Assembly: GCF_900109575.1 (NCBI RefSeq) | Contig: NZ_FOAF01000001.1 | Span: 1,273,662 to 1,337,661, forward strand | Direction of reading: 5' to 3' | DNA: 64,000 bases | Origin: Olivibacter domesticus | GTDB taxonomy: Bacteria > Bacteroidota > Bacteroidia > Sphingobacteriales > Sphingobacteriaceae | Shown here: one piece after another, positions 14,684-24,011 of the stretch | Position numbering within the stretch: the first letter of the stretch is position 1 | Layout: every line of letters starts with the position of its first letter | The notes under the pieces: model-generated | Databases searched by the model: none | Told to the model about the DNA's origin: nothing | Seen by the model: only the letters and a program-made list of their open reading frames with translations | Program-made: the position numbers and the translations under genes

Positions 14684-17083
14684 ATGATAAAGACACTTTT
14701 TAAAATTTCATGGAGAAATCTTTGGAAGAATAAATCCTTTACGCTGATTAATATAATAGGTTTGGCAATTGGTATGGCAGCATGCCTACTTATTTATACT
14801 TACATCAGGTTTGAATTGAGCTATGACAAATTCAATAGCAATGTTGATAGAATTTATCGTTTGTCGGCAGATATAAAACTTCCGAAAGAAACACTTCGGG
14901 AAAGCTATTCTGCTTCAGCAATGGCTTATCAGCTGGCTCAGGATATGCCTGAAATAGAAGATTTCATGCGTTTATCTCCAACCAGTCTGTTAGTACTCAA
15001 AGACAATAATAAATACCAGGAATCTCGAACATTCTATGCAGATTCTTCTCTTTTTTCTGTATTTGATCTGCCGTTGATAAAAGGGGATGCAAACACCGCC
15101 TTAAAAGATCCTTTCAGTGTTGTCTTATCAGCCTCTACAGCAAAGAAATACTTTGGAGAGGAAGATCCTATTGGAAAAACATTACATATTATGCAAGATG
15201 CCAAGCCTATAAAAGTAACGGGTGTTATGGCAGATATGCCACTTGCCTCCAGCTTTCAGGCAGACCTGTTCGTTTCTATAGGTACGTACGGTAAAATATT
15301 CAAGTTTCCGGTAAATGATATGTGGGCGAATTTCACGAACGTGTCGTTCCTTCTGCTAAAAAGAGGAACTGATGTCGATCAGCTTGCTAATAAACTACCT
15401 GGTTTCTTGAAACAAAGAGTTCCACAAGAACTTAAAGAAAGCAACATGTCCTTTACACTACATTTGGAACCCCTAAAAGATATCTATTTAAGGTCAGATC
15501 GGATAAGCCATGATAATTTTCAAACGGGAAACCAAAATAATGTTTATATATTCTCCATCATCGCATTTTTTATTTTACTGATAGCGGCCATTAACTTTAT
15601 TAACCTCACTACGGCAAAGGCAGTTGAGCGATCAAAAGAAGTTGGTATCAGGAAAGTCGCCGGAGCGCATAGAGCACAATTGATCATGCAATTCCTCGCA
15701 GAGGGCCTGATTGTTAGCGTTTCTGCCTATCTTGTTAGCTTGCTCTTAGGACAGCTGTTTCTGCCGGCATTTAACGCACTAGCGGGAAAAGAAATCGCTC
15801 ATACCGTTTTCGAACATTCTAACCACCTTGTGTTGCTATTAGCTGTTGCGTTTTCAGTTGGCTTACTGGCAGGTTTATATCCCGCTATTGTATTATCCAG
15901 TTTCAAGCCTGCCGGCGCGCTAAAAGGTCGGTATATATCATCCTCCAATGGAATTCGGCTTCGTAAAACGCTTGTTGTTGCTCAATTCACCATCTCCATT
16001 GCGCTCATCACAATTACGATGATTGTTTACAATCAGCTGCATTTTATGCGGAATAAATCGTTGGGTTTTGATAAGAAGCAAACGTTAGTTGTAGAAACGC
16101 GCTTTGATACACAACAGGAAGCGTTTAAAACAGCACTTTCAGATATTCCTGCGGTTAAAGGGGCATCACAGTCAAACAGCATACCTGGTGCTATTAGTAA
16201 TATGTTCTATACAGAGTTGGAAAATAGTAATGGCGATATGCAGGCTGGCACCATTGATCAATATGTTATTGACTATGAATTCATCTCGCAATATGGAATG
16301 AGCATAATGGCCGGTAGGAATTTCTCGAAAGACTTCGGCGATGATACAACTACCCGGATCCTGATAAATGAAGCTGCTGTACATAATTTGGGATACACGA
16401 ATAACGATGATGTTATCGGTAAAAAGTTTAAATTTAACACGAAAGGAAAAGTTGGTCAGATTATAGGAGTAGTGAAAAACTTTAATTTTCAGTCGCTGCG
16501 TCAAGATATCAAACCTTTGAGTATGGCGCTCGGAAAAGGAAATTTTTCCAATTACATTTCCATAAAGCTTCAAGGGAATGATTTATCGGCTACGATGAAA
16601 ACAATTGAAGATAGATGGAAGCAAACCATTCCCAATCGACCTTTTAATTATTTCTTTGCGGATGAATATGTAGATCAACAATATAAGGCCGAGGTACAAT
16701 TCGGTAAGTTGTTCCTGAGCTTTACCATGTTTGCCATTTTTATTTCCTGTTTAGGCTTACTTGCACTTACGGCATATAGTGCGCTTCAGCGGCAAAAGGA
16801 GATTGGTATCCGGAAAGTTTTAGGTGCAAGTATTACGACGATTGTAAAACTTTTATCTGCTGACTTTCTCAAACCGGTGTTTATTGCACTTTTTATATCC
16901 ACACCGATCGTCTGGTTTGCGATGAATACCTGGCTGTCGAATTTTGCTTACCATATTGACGTTGAATGGTGGATATTTGCGTTGGGCGGAGCCTTAGCTA
17001 TCGTTATCGCTTTTATAACCATATCTTTCCACTCAATAAGAGCTGCTATTATAAAACCTGTAACAAGTTTGAGGGATGAATGA
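14684..17083 (+). CDS. MacB/FtsX-type ABC transporter permease, full length
   Basis: The 799-residue protein has the standard double layout. An N-terminal TM helix (residues ~20-42, NIIGLAIGMAACLLIY) is followed by a MacB-PCD periplasmic domain, a first FtsX domain with three TMs (~290-410), a TM near 428-447, a second PCD domain and a second FtsX domain (~675-795) ending TSLRDE. This 8-TM type is common in Bacteroidota, often in sets under sigma-54 response regulators. No ATPase is nearby. A bidirectional terminator follows. Confidence 0.92.
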   Translation: MIKTLFKISWRNLWKNKSFTLINIIGLAIGMAACLLIYTYIRFELSYDKFNSNVDRIYRLSADIKLPKETLRESYSASAMAYQLAQDMPEIEDFMRLSPTSLLVLKDNNKYQESRTFYADSSLFSVFDLPLIKGDANTALKDPFSVVLSASTAKKYFGEEDPIGKTLHIMQDAKPIKVTGVMADMPLASSFQADLFVSIGTYGKIFKFPVNDMWANFTNVSFLLLKRGTDVDQLANKLPGFLKQRVPQELKESNMSFTLHLEPLKDIYLRSDRISHDNFQTGNQNNVYIFSIIAFFILLIAAINFINLTTAKAVERSKEVGIRKVAGAHRAQLIMQFLAEGLIVSVSAYLVSLLLGQLFLPAFNALAGKEIAHTVFEHSNHLVLLLAVAFSVGLLAGLYPAIVLSSFKPAGALKGRYISSSNGIRLRKTLVVAQFTISIALITITMIVYNQLHFMRNKSLGFDKKQTLVVETRFDTQQEAFKTALSDIPAVKGASQSNSIPGAISNMFYTELENSNGDMQAGTIDQYVIDYEFISQYGMSIMAGRNFSKDFGDDTTTRILINEAAVHNLGYTNNDDVIGKKFKFNTKGKVGQIIGVVKNFNFQSLRQDIKPLSMALGKGNFSNYISIKLQGNDLSATMKTIEDRWKQTIPNRPFNYFFADEYVDQQYKAEVQFGKLFLSFTMFAIFISCLGLLALTAYSALQRQKEIGIRKVLGASITTIVKLLSADFLKPVFIALFISTPIVWFAMNTWLSNFAYHIDVEWWIFALGGALAIVIAFITISFHSIRAAIIKPVTSLRDE

Positions 17084-17086
17084 GAG

Positions 17087-17121
17087 ATGAGCCACCTGTA
17101 TAAAAAATAAAAGCCATCTCT
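17087..17121. repeat. 35-bp exact repeat, copy 1
   Basis: The sequence from atgagccacctg to agccatctct recurs exactly at 18816-18850. It begins just after the permease stop and includes the left arm of its terminator. Confidence 0.9.
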
Positions 17122-17138
17122 TTTGAAAGAGACGGCTT
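17111..17138 (+). terminator. Terminator of the permease gene
   Basis: Arms aagccatctctt (17111-17122) and aagagacggctt (17127-17138) pair with one mismatch over 12 bp. A partial copy occurs at 18840-18868, and a half-copy (gagacggcttgtttatc) near 62000. Confidence 0.65.
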
Positions 17139-17161
17139 GTTTATCTATTATTGGATATCTT

Positions 17162-17374
17162 TTAATTCTTTTTCTTAGCCAAATCTGTACGGACTTTTTG
17201 AACGAAATCTATAGAAACGATAGCGAGCTGAGCGATCTTAGCATCGCTGAACTTTGTCTCCAAAATCAGATTACTAACAACTTCATAGCTTTTCTTTTCC
17301 GTTGCTTCCCTTCTTACCGAATCAAAGGCATTCTGGGTATCCCATTTGGCTTTTAAACTTGATTCGTACGCCAT
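17162..17374 (-). pseudogene. C-terminal fragment of a PD-(D/E)XK transposase/nuclease
   Basis: About 70 codons read AYESSLKAKWDTQNAF, then ...ILETKFSDAKIAQLAIVS...KVRTDLAKKK. The second part matches the tail of the fragment at 18896-19270 and the first part matches residues near 235-255 of the full copy at 17387. The nuclease core is absent. It lies directly behind that gene on the same strand and looks like a piece of a second family member joined through the 61-bp repeat. Confidence 0.75.
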
Positions 17375-17389
17375 ACGTTCCTCCTTTTA
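17328..17389. repeat. ~61-bp repeat, copy 2 of 3
   Basis: Same segment as at 2895-2955 and 17550-17610. It forms the junction between the C-terminal fragment and the stop of the full-length nuclease gene. Confidence 0.8.
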
Positions 17390-18268
17390 TACTTTAAACG
17401 ATTCTATTTCTTCTTTAGAAAAACCTGTGGCTTTGGAAATATCTTCAATAGAAACACCTAGCTTTTTAAGTTCTAAGGCAATTTTACGCTTCTCGGCTTC
17501 TGCTTTAGAGCGCTCCTCTTCTTGCGCTTTCTTTATTGCATAATCAAAAGCATTCTGGGTATCCCATTTGGCTTTTAAACTTGATTCGTACGCCATACGT
17601 TCCTCCTTTTTTAATTTAGATACCTCTCCTATCTTAAAGATAAGCTTAAAAACTCGCTTATCCAAAAACTTCGGTATCTTGTCCATATTGCTCATGTGCT
17701 TGAGGAGGTAGAACCATTTATCTCGCTCACTCTCCAGCTGAGTCCCATTTTTAGCAAAGTTAGGTAACTCCATGAATTTAAAACCCAATTTTTTGTAAAA
17801 AATTTCACCGGTAGATTTATCAGCTAATGCTATATCATGAAAATATTGTTCTTTTTCACGTTCATCCATCTGAAACTCCAGTACAGCAATGAGGTATACT
17901 TCCGGTAGTTGATAATTATTGAACACCTTTCCTTTTGGCAGCTGCCTTTGGATAAGACGTGATGTATAATATAATGCCCTGTCTTTAAAATATTCCTGCC
18001 TGATACGTTGCATCTCTATAATAAAGAATTCTCCGTTCTTTCCCTTACAGTGCAGATCAAATATTACACGCTTATCGTCTCCATCATCACCGTCATGTTC
18101 TGTTGGCCCATATTCCAGACCTTCAATGTATTTTTCACCCTCGAACAGGTCATTTAGGAATTCAATGAGAATTTCCTTATTGGGTTCACTTCCGAAGTAA
18201 TGACGGAAACCCCAGTCACTTAACGGGTCAATAAATTTTCCAGCCTGTGGGTAGGTTGTGTTGGTCAT
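17387..18268 (-). CDS. PD-(D/E)XK transposase/recombination-promoting nuclease (PDDEXK_2 family)
   Basis: The 293-residue protein keeps the whole family layout: FIDPLSDWGFR start, catalytic VIFDLHC (Asp71) and GEFFIIEMQ (Glu85, Gln87), the YTSRLIQRQL helix and a late coiled-coil AQEEERSKAEAEK. The C-terminus ISKATGFSKEEIESF resembles the short helix-turn tails of Rpn-type proteins. These act as nucleases promoting recombination and spread as non-autonomous mobile genes. It is the only intact copy of three loci in the window. Confidence 0.85.
   Translation of the reverse strand: MTNTTYPQAGKFIDPLSDWGFRHYFGSEPNKEILIEFLNDLFEGEKYIEGLEYGPTEHDGDDGDDKRVIFDLHCKGKNGEFFIIEMQRIRQEYFKDRALYYTSRLIQRQLPKGKVFNNYQLPEVYLIAVLEFQMDEREKEQYFHDIALADKSTGEIFYKKLGFKFMELPNFAKNGTQLESERDKWFYLLKHMSNMDKIPKFLDKRVFKLIFKIGEVSKLKKEERMAYESSLKAKWDTQNAFDYAIKKAQEEERSKAEAEKRKIALELKKLGVSIEDISKATGFSKEEIESFKV
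17550..17610. repeat. ~61-bp repeat, copy 3 of 3
   Basis: In-gene copy of the segment also at 2895-2955 and 17328-17389. Confidence 0.8.
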
Positions 18269-18354
18269 AAAAAATAGATTTTGGTTTAAGTAAAGATAAT
18301 AAAAAATTATTTATTGACTAATATTTTTAGCAAAAAACACTTTTTTTCTATGTA

Positions 18355-18666
18355 TTGACCTGGATATTGGCTGCTTTGTACTTTGTTTGCATGTTTAGTA
18401 CGGGATGGTATTTTGGCAAAAAAGCAAATCAATCATTACCGATTGCTTCCCTCACCTTCCGATTTCATCTCTATACATTCATCATTTTTAGTTTTATTTC
18501 ACTTCTGTGGTTTAAATTGAATCTTGCCGGAGTCCATGAAAATTTTGAAAGCTTTAAAACTGGAACCTTTATCTGGTTAGTCATACTCTTGCTCCATTTT
18601 GGCATATATTTACTAAAAGGTAGAAATACGATAAAAGGGATAGCCAAAACAGATATGACAGGATAA
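18355..18666 (+). CDS. Small membrane protein
   Basis: The 103-residue frame uses a TTG start at 18355. It has three strong hydrophobic segments (~2-20, 38-55, 70-88) and a basic C-terminus, so it is a plausible inner-membrane protein. No family is recognised. It lies between two nuclease fragments, divergent from the full-length nuclease gene. The lack of an ATG or clear ribosome site lowers confidence. Confidence 0.45.
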   Translation: MTWILAALYFVCMFSTGWYFGKKANQSLPIASLTFRFHLYTFIIFSFISLLWFKLNLAGVHENFESFKTGTFIWLVILLLHFGIYLLKGRNTIKGIAKTDMTG

Positions 18667-18815
18667 AACGATATATCCCCTGATTTTATTATATTAGCGC
18701 TGACTGACAATGGCGATTGGATACAGATAGTGAAGTTGATCAATGATTATAAACCAATTATCGTGTTAATAATGAAATCTGACGCATAAGCGCCATCTTC
18801 CATGCCTTTGATAAA

Positions 18816-18850
18816 ATGAGCCACCTGTATAAAAAATAAAAGCCATCTCT
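18816..18850. repeat. 35-bp exact repeat, copy 2
   Basis: Exact copy of 17087-17121. Here the following stem (agccatctc ... aaacggct) is degraded. Confidence 0.9.
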
Positions 18851-18895
18851 CCTATCGGAAAAACGGCTTTACTATATCTATTAATATATAATCGT

Positions 18896-19270
18896 TTATT
18901 TCTTCTTTTTAGCTAGATCGGCACGTACTTTTTGAACGAAGTCTTCAGAAACAATAGCGAGCTGAGCGATCTTAGCATCGCTGAACTTTGTCTCCAAAAT
19001 CAGATTACTGACAAATTCATAGTTTTTCTTTGCCTCTCCTTCAGCTTTCCCTCTTGCTTCACCCTTAGCTTCACCTCTACGGAACAGTGGATCCCGTTCT
19101 TCTTTAAAAAATTTTGTTATCGTTTCCATAGCTATATCCAATTGATTCTCTAAATTACGCAATTGTACTAACACTCGCAACTGATTAAAATACTTTGCCG
19201 GTTTGAAGCATTTTTGTTGAAAATTCTCCTGCAATGATAGCCTTTTTTCCGTCAATAAAAATATTGTCAA
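18896..19270 (-). pseudogene. PD-(D/E)XK transposase C-terminal remnant
   Basis: The 124-codon frame carries FFKEERDPLFRRGEAKGEARGKAEGEAKK, broken here as the Gly/Ala/Glu/Lys-rich repeat typical of this family's tail, then ILETKFSDAKIAQLAIVS. The N-terminal nuclease domain is missing and the first residues are not family-like. The downstream 200 bp share repeats with 17087-17290. It is most likely the tail of a second, decapitated family member. Confidence 0.7.
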
Positions 19271-19285
19271 TGATGGCAGAAAGCG

Positions 19286-20080
19286 CTAGATCTGTGAATA
19301 CTCCGCAGGCTGAAGAAATGTGGATGTTATCTTAGATACAAGCTTTGAGTCTGCATATTCCGGAATCGCACTGATTTTCTTCCATTCAGGATCAGCACTA
19401 AAAGATTTCCAGTGCTGGTGGTGCGCGGCCATATCATCGAAGGTGACCATATAAATAAGGTTCGGTCGGGCCTCTCCTATGATCGTTTCTCCAAAGAAAA
19501 CCGGCTTAAAACCTAGCCGTTTGAAAATGTCAATCTCCCCTACGTCATTGAACATCTCACGTTTCTTTGTTCCTGCCGCCTCACTCGCATGCTCATATCT
19601 ACGCAGTTCGAAAATACGTTTATCTTTCGGCGGGAGCTCTATGCCAGGCATATTTTTAAAGGCTTTAAGTAAGGAACTTTTTATACGCTCATATGCCGGT
19701 TTTGTTGCTGGAGCATTCAGATAGGCAGCACCTTCTGTAATATAAAGTTTATCTTGTTCAAGCCTATTATTTATCGTTTCAAACTCGTGTAGTGATTGAT
19801 AAGGAATTAGCACAATCAATATTGATTGTCCCGAAGGCTTAAGTTCGGTAAATACACCGATGTTTGCAATGCCCTGTCTGTTCAATGCAGGAATTGCTGC
19901 TTTTTCAAGATAGCCTTCCACCAGGCGCTGCTGGTTAGCATCCTTTAATATATAGGTTCTAAGTTCATAATACATGTGTGTCTTATTGTTAGGTTTAAGT
20001 TGAGCAAATCCAATCTGCGGTAGTATTGCGGCAGCAGCACTGCTTATGATTGATGTCTTTACAAAAACACGTCTTTTCAT
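19286..20080 (-). CDS. NIPSNAP family protein with Tat-type signal
   Basis: The 264-residue protein starts MKRRVFVKTS, a twin-arginine motif, followed by an Ala-rich hydrophobic stretch ending IGFAQ, so it is likely exported folded. Two NIPSNAP (dimeric alpha/beta barrel) units follow, starting at YYELRTYILKD and FELRRYEHASE. In Bacteroidota such proteins occur singly near carbohydrate or cofactor genes; no defined activity is known. It is a stand-alone gene. Confidence 0.85.
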   Translation of the reverse strand: MKRRVFVKTSIISSAAAAILPQIGFAQLKPNNKTHMYYELRTYILKDANQQRLVEGYLEKAAIPALNRQGIANIGVFTELKPSGQSILIVLIPYQSLHEFETINNRLEQDKLYITEGAAYLNAPATKPAYERIKSSLLKAFKNMPGIELPPKDKRIFELRRYEHASEAAGTKKREMFNDVGEIDIFKRLGFKPVFFGETIIGEARPNLIYMVTFDDMAAHHQHWKSFSADPEWKKISAIPEYADSKLVSKITSTFLQPAEYSQI

Positions 20081-20228
20081 GTTAGATGTCAGTTTAACAG
20101 AGATAATATTTTACAAGGATAACAATTGCATCTATTTGCAAGTTTCAATCCACCAAGTTATTAAAAATTGGGTGTTTCTTATTTAGTAACCAAATCTTGT
20201 CATAAGATACTGAAATTCCCGTCTTTAT

Positions 20229-21218
20229 CTATTGTAGATGAATTCTTTTTCCAATATCCATCCACTTGATTTGTTCTAATGCTTCGGGGTGCTGTTCTCT
20301 TAGTATTTTTTCAGGATAGTAGATTGGTTCGTCGCTTAAATCAAATGTTCCATAGTGCATCGGCATCCAATGTTTTGCTTTTAGGTCTTGAAATGCTTTT
20401 AACGCATCTGATGGTCCGGTGTGTGCAGAACTCATAAACCACCGTGGTTCATAAGCACCGATACCTATCATAGCGATATCAATTGAATAGTCATTTCCGA
20501 TGTCGCTAAAATGTTGTCCATAACCACTGTCGCCAGCAAAATAGATTGTCGTGTTGGTTAATTTGTCTTGTATCATAAATGAACCCCAAAGTTGTATATT
20601 TGTATCATTAAGCCATCGTCTTGACCAATGTTGGCTGGGCAAATAGTCAATCGCCAGATTATCTGCTGTCTTGAATTGTTGGTACCATCCTGCTTCTTGG
20701 ATTTGGTTTTTTATACCCCAACCCTTTAAGATTCTACCAATTTCTAAACCGGTTAAAATGATGGCATTAGGATTATGTTTACATATTTGGATCACACTAC
20801 TTTTATCGATATGGTCACGGTGATTATGAGATAATAGAAGGTAATCTACATTTGTCAATTCAGGAATGTGAAAAGGCACTTTTGTGTATCGTTTCATAAA
20901 CCTGTTTGGCGCAACCACCGGATCAATCAATAACCTTAAGCTATTTGTATCGATAATAAAGGAAGCGTGACCGATAGGAATAATTGCATGTTGACTTTTA
21001 TCATTGATTGCTTCGATAGTCTCCCAATGCAATGGAGATTGCTGATTTTTTTTCAGATTTGCAAGTGGCTTGGCTCCTCTCATCCATCGCCATACATCGC
21101 CAAAATTTTTTATATCATCGCCATATAAGTTTGTATATAACCCTTTACTGTTTAATTTGTTGCCTGTCCAATTGGATTTTACAAATTTCAGATCTTTATT
21201 AAATGTATTCAATCCCAT
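20229..21218 (-). CDS. MBL-fold metallo-hydrolase, NAPE-PLD-like
   Basis: The 329-residue protein has the metallo-beta-lactamase motif LSHNHRDHID (HxHxDH). Further metal ligands are in YFAGDSGYG (Asp) and PMHYGTFD (His). The N-terminal WRWMRG segment and the whole layout fit the NAPE-phospholipase D / UlaG-like group. It has no signal peptide and is probably cytoplasmic. In bacteria this group cleaves phosphodiester or lactone bonds; the substrate cannot be predicted. Confidence 0.88.
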   Translation of the reverse strand: MGLNTFNKDLKFVKSNWTGNKLNSKGLYTNLYGDDIKNFGDVWRWMRGAKPLANLKKNQQSPLHWETIEAINDKSQHAIIPIGHASFIIDTNSLRLLIDPVVAPNRFMKRYTKVPFHIPELTNVDYLLLSHNHRDHIDKSSVIQICKHNPNAIILTGLEIGRILKGWGIKNQIQEAGWYQQFKTADNLAIDYLPSQHWSRRWLNDTNIQLWGSFMIQDKLTNTTIYFAGDSGYGQHFSDIGNDYSIDIAMIGIGAYEPRWFMSSAHTGPSDALKAFQDLKAKHWMPMHYGTFDLSDEPIYYPEKILREQHPEALEQIKWMDIGKRIHLQ

Positions 21219-21444
21219 GGGGCTAATTTAAAAAGTTATTCTAGTTATCAATTGAAAACCTCATTAGCGCTTAACTATTTTTTTGAAATTCTTCATTAGA
21301 TTACAAATGGATGAAATAATTCTGCAGTTTATATAATGCATGACTACATGCTTTTGATTTACTAACAGCTTACATAACGAAAATTCCTGTTGTAAATGTC
21401 ATTGGAAAAAGGCTTTATGAAGAAGGAATGTGGAGGGTAAACAT

Positions 21445-23625
21445 TTATAGCTTGATTTTTATACCTCCGTTTATGACAAAACCGTCAACTGGGGCATAAA
21501 TATCCCTGAATACAGGGTTGGTAATGCTTCCCGTATAAATGCTGTCAAATTTGGTCTGCCGGGTATCGCTGAAATTCTCAAAGTTTATGAAGATTGAAAA
21601 GTGCTCCCATAGCTTTTCTGCCATGAACCCGGTAGTCCAGTAACTTTTGCCCGTAGCGCCATCATTGAGCTTTTGTTTGCTGAAATAATAGGCTTCCAGG
21701 CCAATTTTCCACTCATCTTCTATTTCATACATCAGCACATTGTTCAAACGGTGCTTGGAAACAAGTGGATAAGGGATGCTGGTATTTCCTGTGTGCTGAT
21801 TCACATCGGCCAGGGTATAGCCGATGAACAGCTTAAAGTCACCATAGGTGATCTTGGCGTTGGTCTCCATTCCCTTGGTATCCAGATTGCCGTCTGGTTG
21901 TAGATACGTGAGGTTACCTCCGGTTGCAGCGGCTAACAGGATTGGATGGTTGATACGGGTATAAAAAAACATATGGTTGATACTGAACCCTAGGTTACCC
22001 TCAAAAAGCGAAGTGCGGTAATTGACATCGTAATTAGCTCCGTAAGAACGCTCCGCTTTTGTATTAGCTACGTCAATGGGTAATACATTCCTGAACTGAA
22101 TACGCTCTGCATCTTCTGTAAATACAGTAGGTGCCTTATAACCCAGTCCGCCACCTAAGCGGGTTGAAACATGTTCGTTGATCTTCCACAAACCAGAGAT
22201 TTTCGGTAAAAAAAAGAACCCATACTCATTGTGATAATCTCCGCGTATGCCTGATTCAATACTAAATTTTTCAGATAAATTCCAGGTGTTCTGAACAAAG
22301 GCACCAATGGTATTGTAATGATAGTTTCTTAAGACGGTGGCGCTATTCTGGTCTTCCTTAAAATTGTCCGTCAGAAAATTGAGACCCAATACCCAGTCCG
22401 CTTTTTCCCCATTCCGCCTATAATTGGCTTCACTATAAGTAGACACCTGTACTCCGGAAAAAAGATAGTTTGGCAGACCGATACTGCGGTCGTAATAGCT
22501 TACGGAATTGCGCAGCGTCAGCGTCTGGTTTTCATCTATTTTATGATCCAGTTCGATCTGCGAGCTGTAGCGTCCGGTTTTGTTTTCTTCGAAATAAGTG
22601 TGACTTGCACTGCTATTTCCTTTAACGTATTCCAAGTCACCCCCGATCCGCTTTTCTGTGGTGGCATTGATTCCAGCAGACAAGGTGGTCGCCTCATTGA
22701 AATAAAAATATAACTTAGGGTTTAAGGTAAAGCGGTTAAACTTAGGTATAGCCGTTAAGCCAATATCAGAAGGATCATAAGCCGTTCCTTTGTTGTAGGC
22801 CCCATAAATCGTGATGCCTATTTTATCAAATTTTTGCGCATAAAAGCCGCTTGCATCTAACCCTAGTGCCGAGGTCCCGTTCAGCAGAAAATTGAGCTGA
22901 CGTTCTTCTGTAGGTTTTTTGGAAACCAGGTTCACAAGTCCGGCAATGGCACCTCCACCATAAAGCGTTGATGACGATCCTTTGATCACTTCAACCTGTT
23001 GTAGATCCAGCGGAGCGATCTGCAATAAGCCCAAACCACCCGAGAAGCCGGAATACAACGGAAAACCATCACGGATAAGCTGCGTATATTTTCCATCCAG
23101 TCCTTGAATACGTATGGCGGAGTTACCACTGGTAGCGGAAGTTTGCTGCGTTTGTATACCGGTGCTTTCGGCCAGCAGCATTCGGATGTCGCCTGGCTTC
23201 ATATTTCCTTTTTCATCCAGCTCCTCGCCAGAGATCACCTCCACACGGGTAGGGATATTGTCGATAGTACGGCTGCTCCGGGTAGCGGAAATTATTACTT
23301 CTTCCAGTTCTTCGTCCTCTTCGGCTGTTTGCAGTAAAACGGTAACCGGCTCGGTTTCGGCCATTGGAAAGGTTAAAGTGTCAGTTTTAGTTTGAAAGCC
23401 TATATAGCTGTATTGTATCATCTGCTGGCCTGAAGTTATTCCGGTAAGTGTTACCGAACCGGTATTGTCAGATATAGATCCGAGGGCCGTACCCAGGACT
23501 TTTACGGTCACTCCAGACAGGGCCTGATTTGTTTTTGCATCTTTGATGATCGATTTGTATATATGCTGGGCATAGGCAGCGGCCGTAAACAATAGCGTAG
23601 CCAAAAGCACAATTGGTCTTTTCAT
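21445..23625 (-). CDS. TonB-dependent outer-membrane receptor
   Basis: From the ATG at 23625 the product has 726 residues with signal peptide MKRPIVLLATLLFTAAAYAQ; a longer frame to 23697 has no signal sequence. A carboxypeptidase-D-like regulatory domain comes first (ALSGVTVKVLG). Then come a plug domain (ISATRSSRTIDNIPTRVEVI, GGGAIAGLVNL) and a large beta-barrel. There is no SusD partner, so it is a FecA/FepA/CirA-like transporter for iron or another metal complex. It follows the Cys-rich small protein at 23694. Confidence 0.9.
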   Translation of the reverse strand: MKRPIVLLATLLFTAAAYAQHIYKSIIKDAKTNQALSGVTVKVLGTALGSISDNTGSVTLTGITSGQQMIQYSYIGFQTKTDTLTFPMAETEPVTVLLQTAEEDEELEEVIISATRSSRTIDNIPTRVEVISGEELDEKGNMKPGDIRMLLAESTGIQTQQTSATSGNSAIRIQGLDGKYTQLIRDGFPLYSGFSGGLGLLQIAPLDLQQVEVIKGSSSTLYGGGAIAGLVNLVSKKPTEERQLNFLLNGTSALGLDASGFYAQKFDKIGITIYGAYNKGTAYDPSDIGLTAIPKFNRFTLNPKLYFYFNEATTLSAGINATTEKRIGGDLEYVKGNSSASHTYFEENKTGRYSSQIELDHKIDENQTLTLRNSVSYYDRSIGLPNYLFSGVQVSTYSEANYRRNGEKADWVLGLNFLTDNFKEDQNSATVLRNYHYNTIGAFVQNTWNLSEKFSIESGIRGDYHNEYGFFFLPKISGLWKINEHVSTRLGGGLGYKAPTVFTEDAERIQFRNVLPIDVANTKAERSYGANYDVNYRTSLFEGNLGFSINHMFFYTRINHPILLAAATGGNLTYLQPDGNLDTKGMETNAKITYGDFKLFIGYTLADVNQHTGNTSIPYPLVSKHRLNNVLMYEIEDEWKIGLEAYYFSKQKLNDGATGKSYWTTGFMAEKLWEHFSIFINFENFSDTRQTKFDSIYTGSITNPVFRDIYAPVDGFVINGGIKIKL

Positions 23626-23693
23626 GATTTGATTTTGTAATACTGATTTCGATAAATAAGCCCATTGAGGACAGTGTGGAATGTGCGAACTTA

Positions 23694-24011
23694 TCAAAAC
23701 TTAGGCGGCTGCCAGATGGAAAGGGCTATAAGAGGTAGTTCGACTGGTATGTAGGCGGTATTATGCTTTACAGGTTTGATCGGCTTGGCAAAGGTAACTA
23801 CCGACTGGGTGGTAAATGTGAATCCAATGCAAGTTCCGCATACGTAAAATGGAGAACAATCTCGGGAGCAATCATCCTGTTGCTCGTCGCATTCGTGTTT
23901 TTCCTTTTGGATTGTTTTCTCAAGAGCTGAATCAGAACCTTCCAACGCACAGCAAGGTGTGATGGAAAGAGCAACTACAATGAGGGCCAGGAATAATGCT
24001 ACGAATTTCAC
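23694..24011 (-). CDS. Small exported Cys-rich protein (DUF6660-like)
   Basis: The 105-residue protein has a signal peptide MKFVALFLALIVVALSI, then a Cys-rich stretch: CC at ~19-20 and a CDEQ-x-x-DCSRDCS ... CGTC set. The end is hydrophobic. It lies immediately upstream of the TonB receptor and overlaps the longest possible frame of that gene by 4 nt, so the pair is co-transcribed. This arrangement is common beside metal-related TonB receptors and suggests metal binding; that is inference. Confidence 0.75.
   Translation of the reverse strand: MKFVALFLALIVVALSITPCCALEGSDSALEKTIQKEKHECDEQQDDCSRDCSPFYVCGTCIGFTFTTQSVVTFAKPIKPVKHNTAYIPVELPLIALSIWQPPKF

Noticed and set aside
15000-15500. Search for an ATPase partner near the FtsX-type permeases
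   Set aside because: No Walker A/B-containing gene was found anywhere in the window, so no complete ABC transporter can be claimed.
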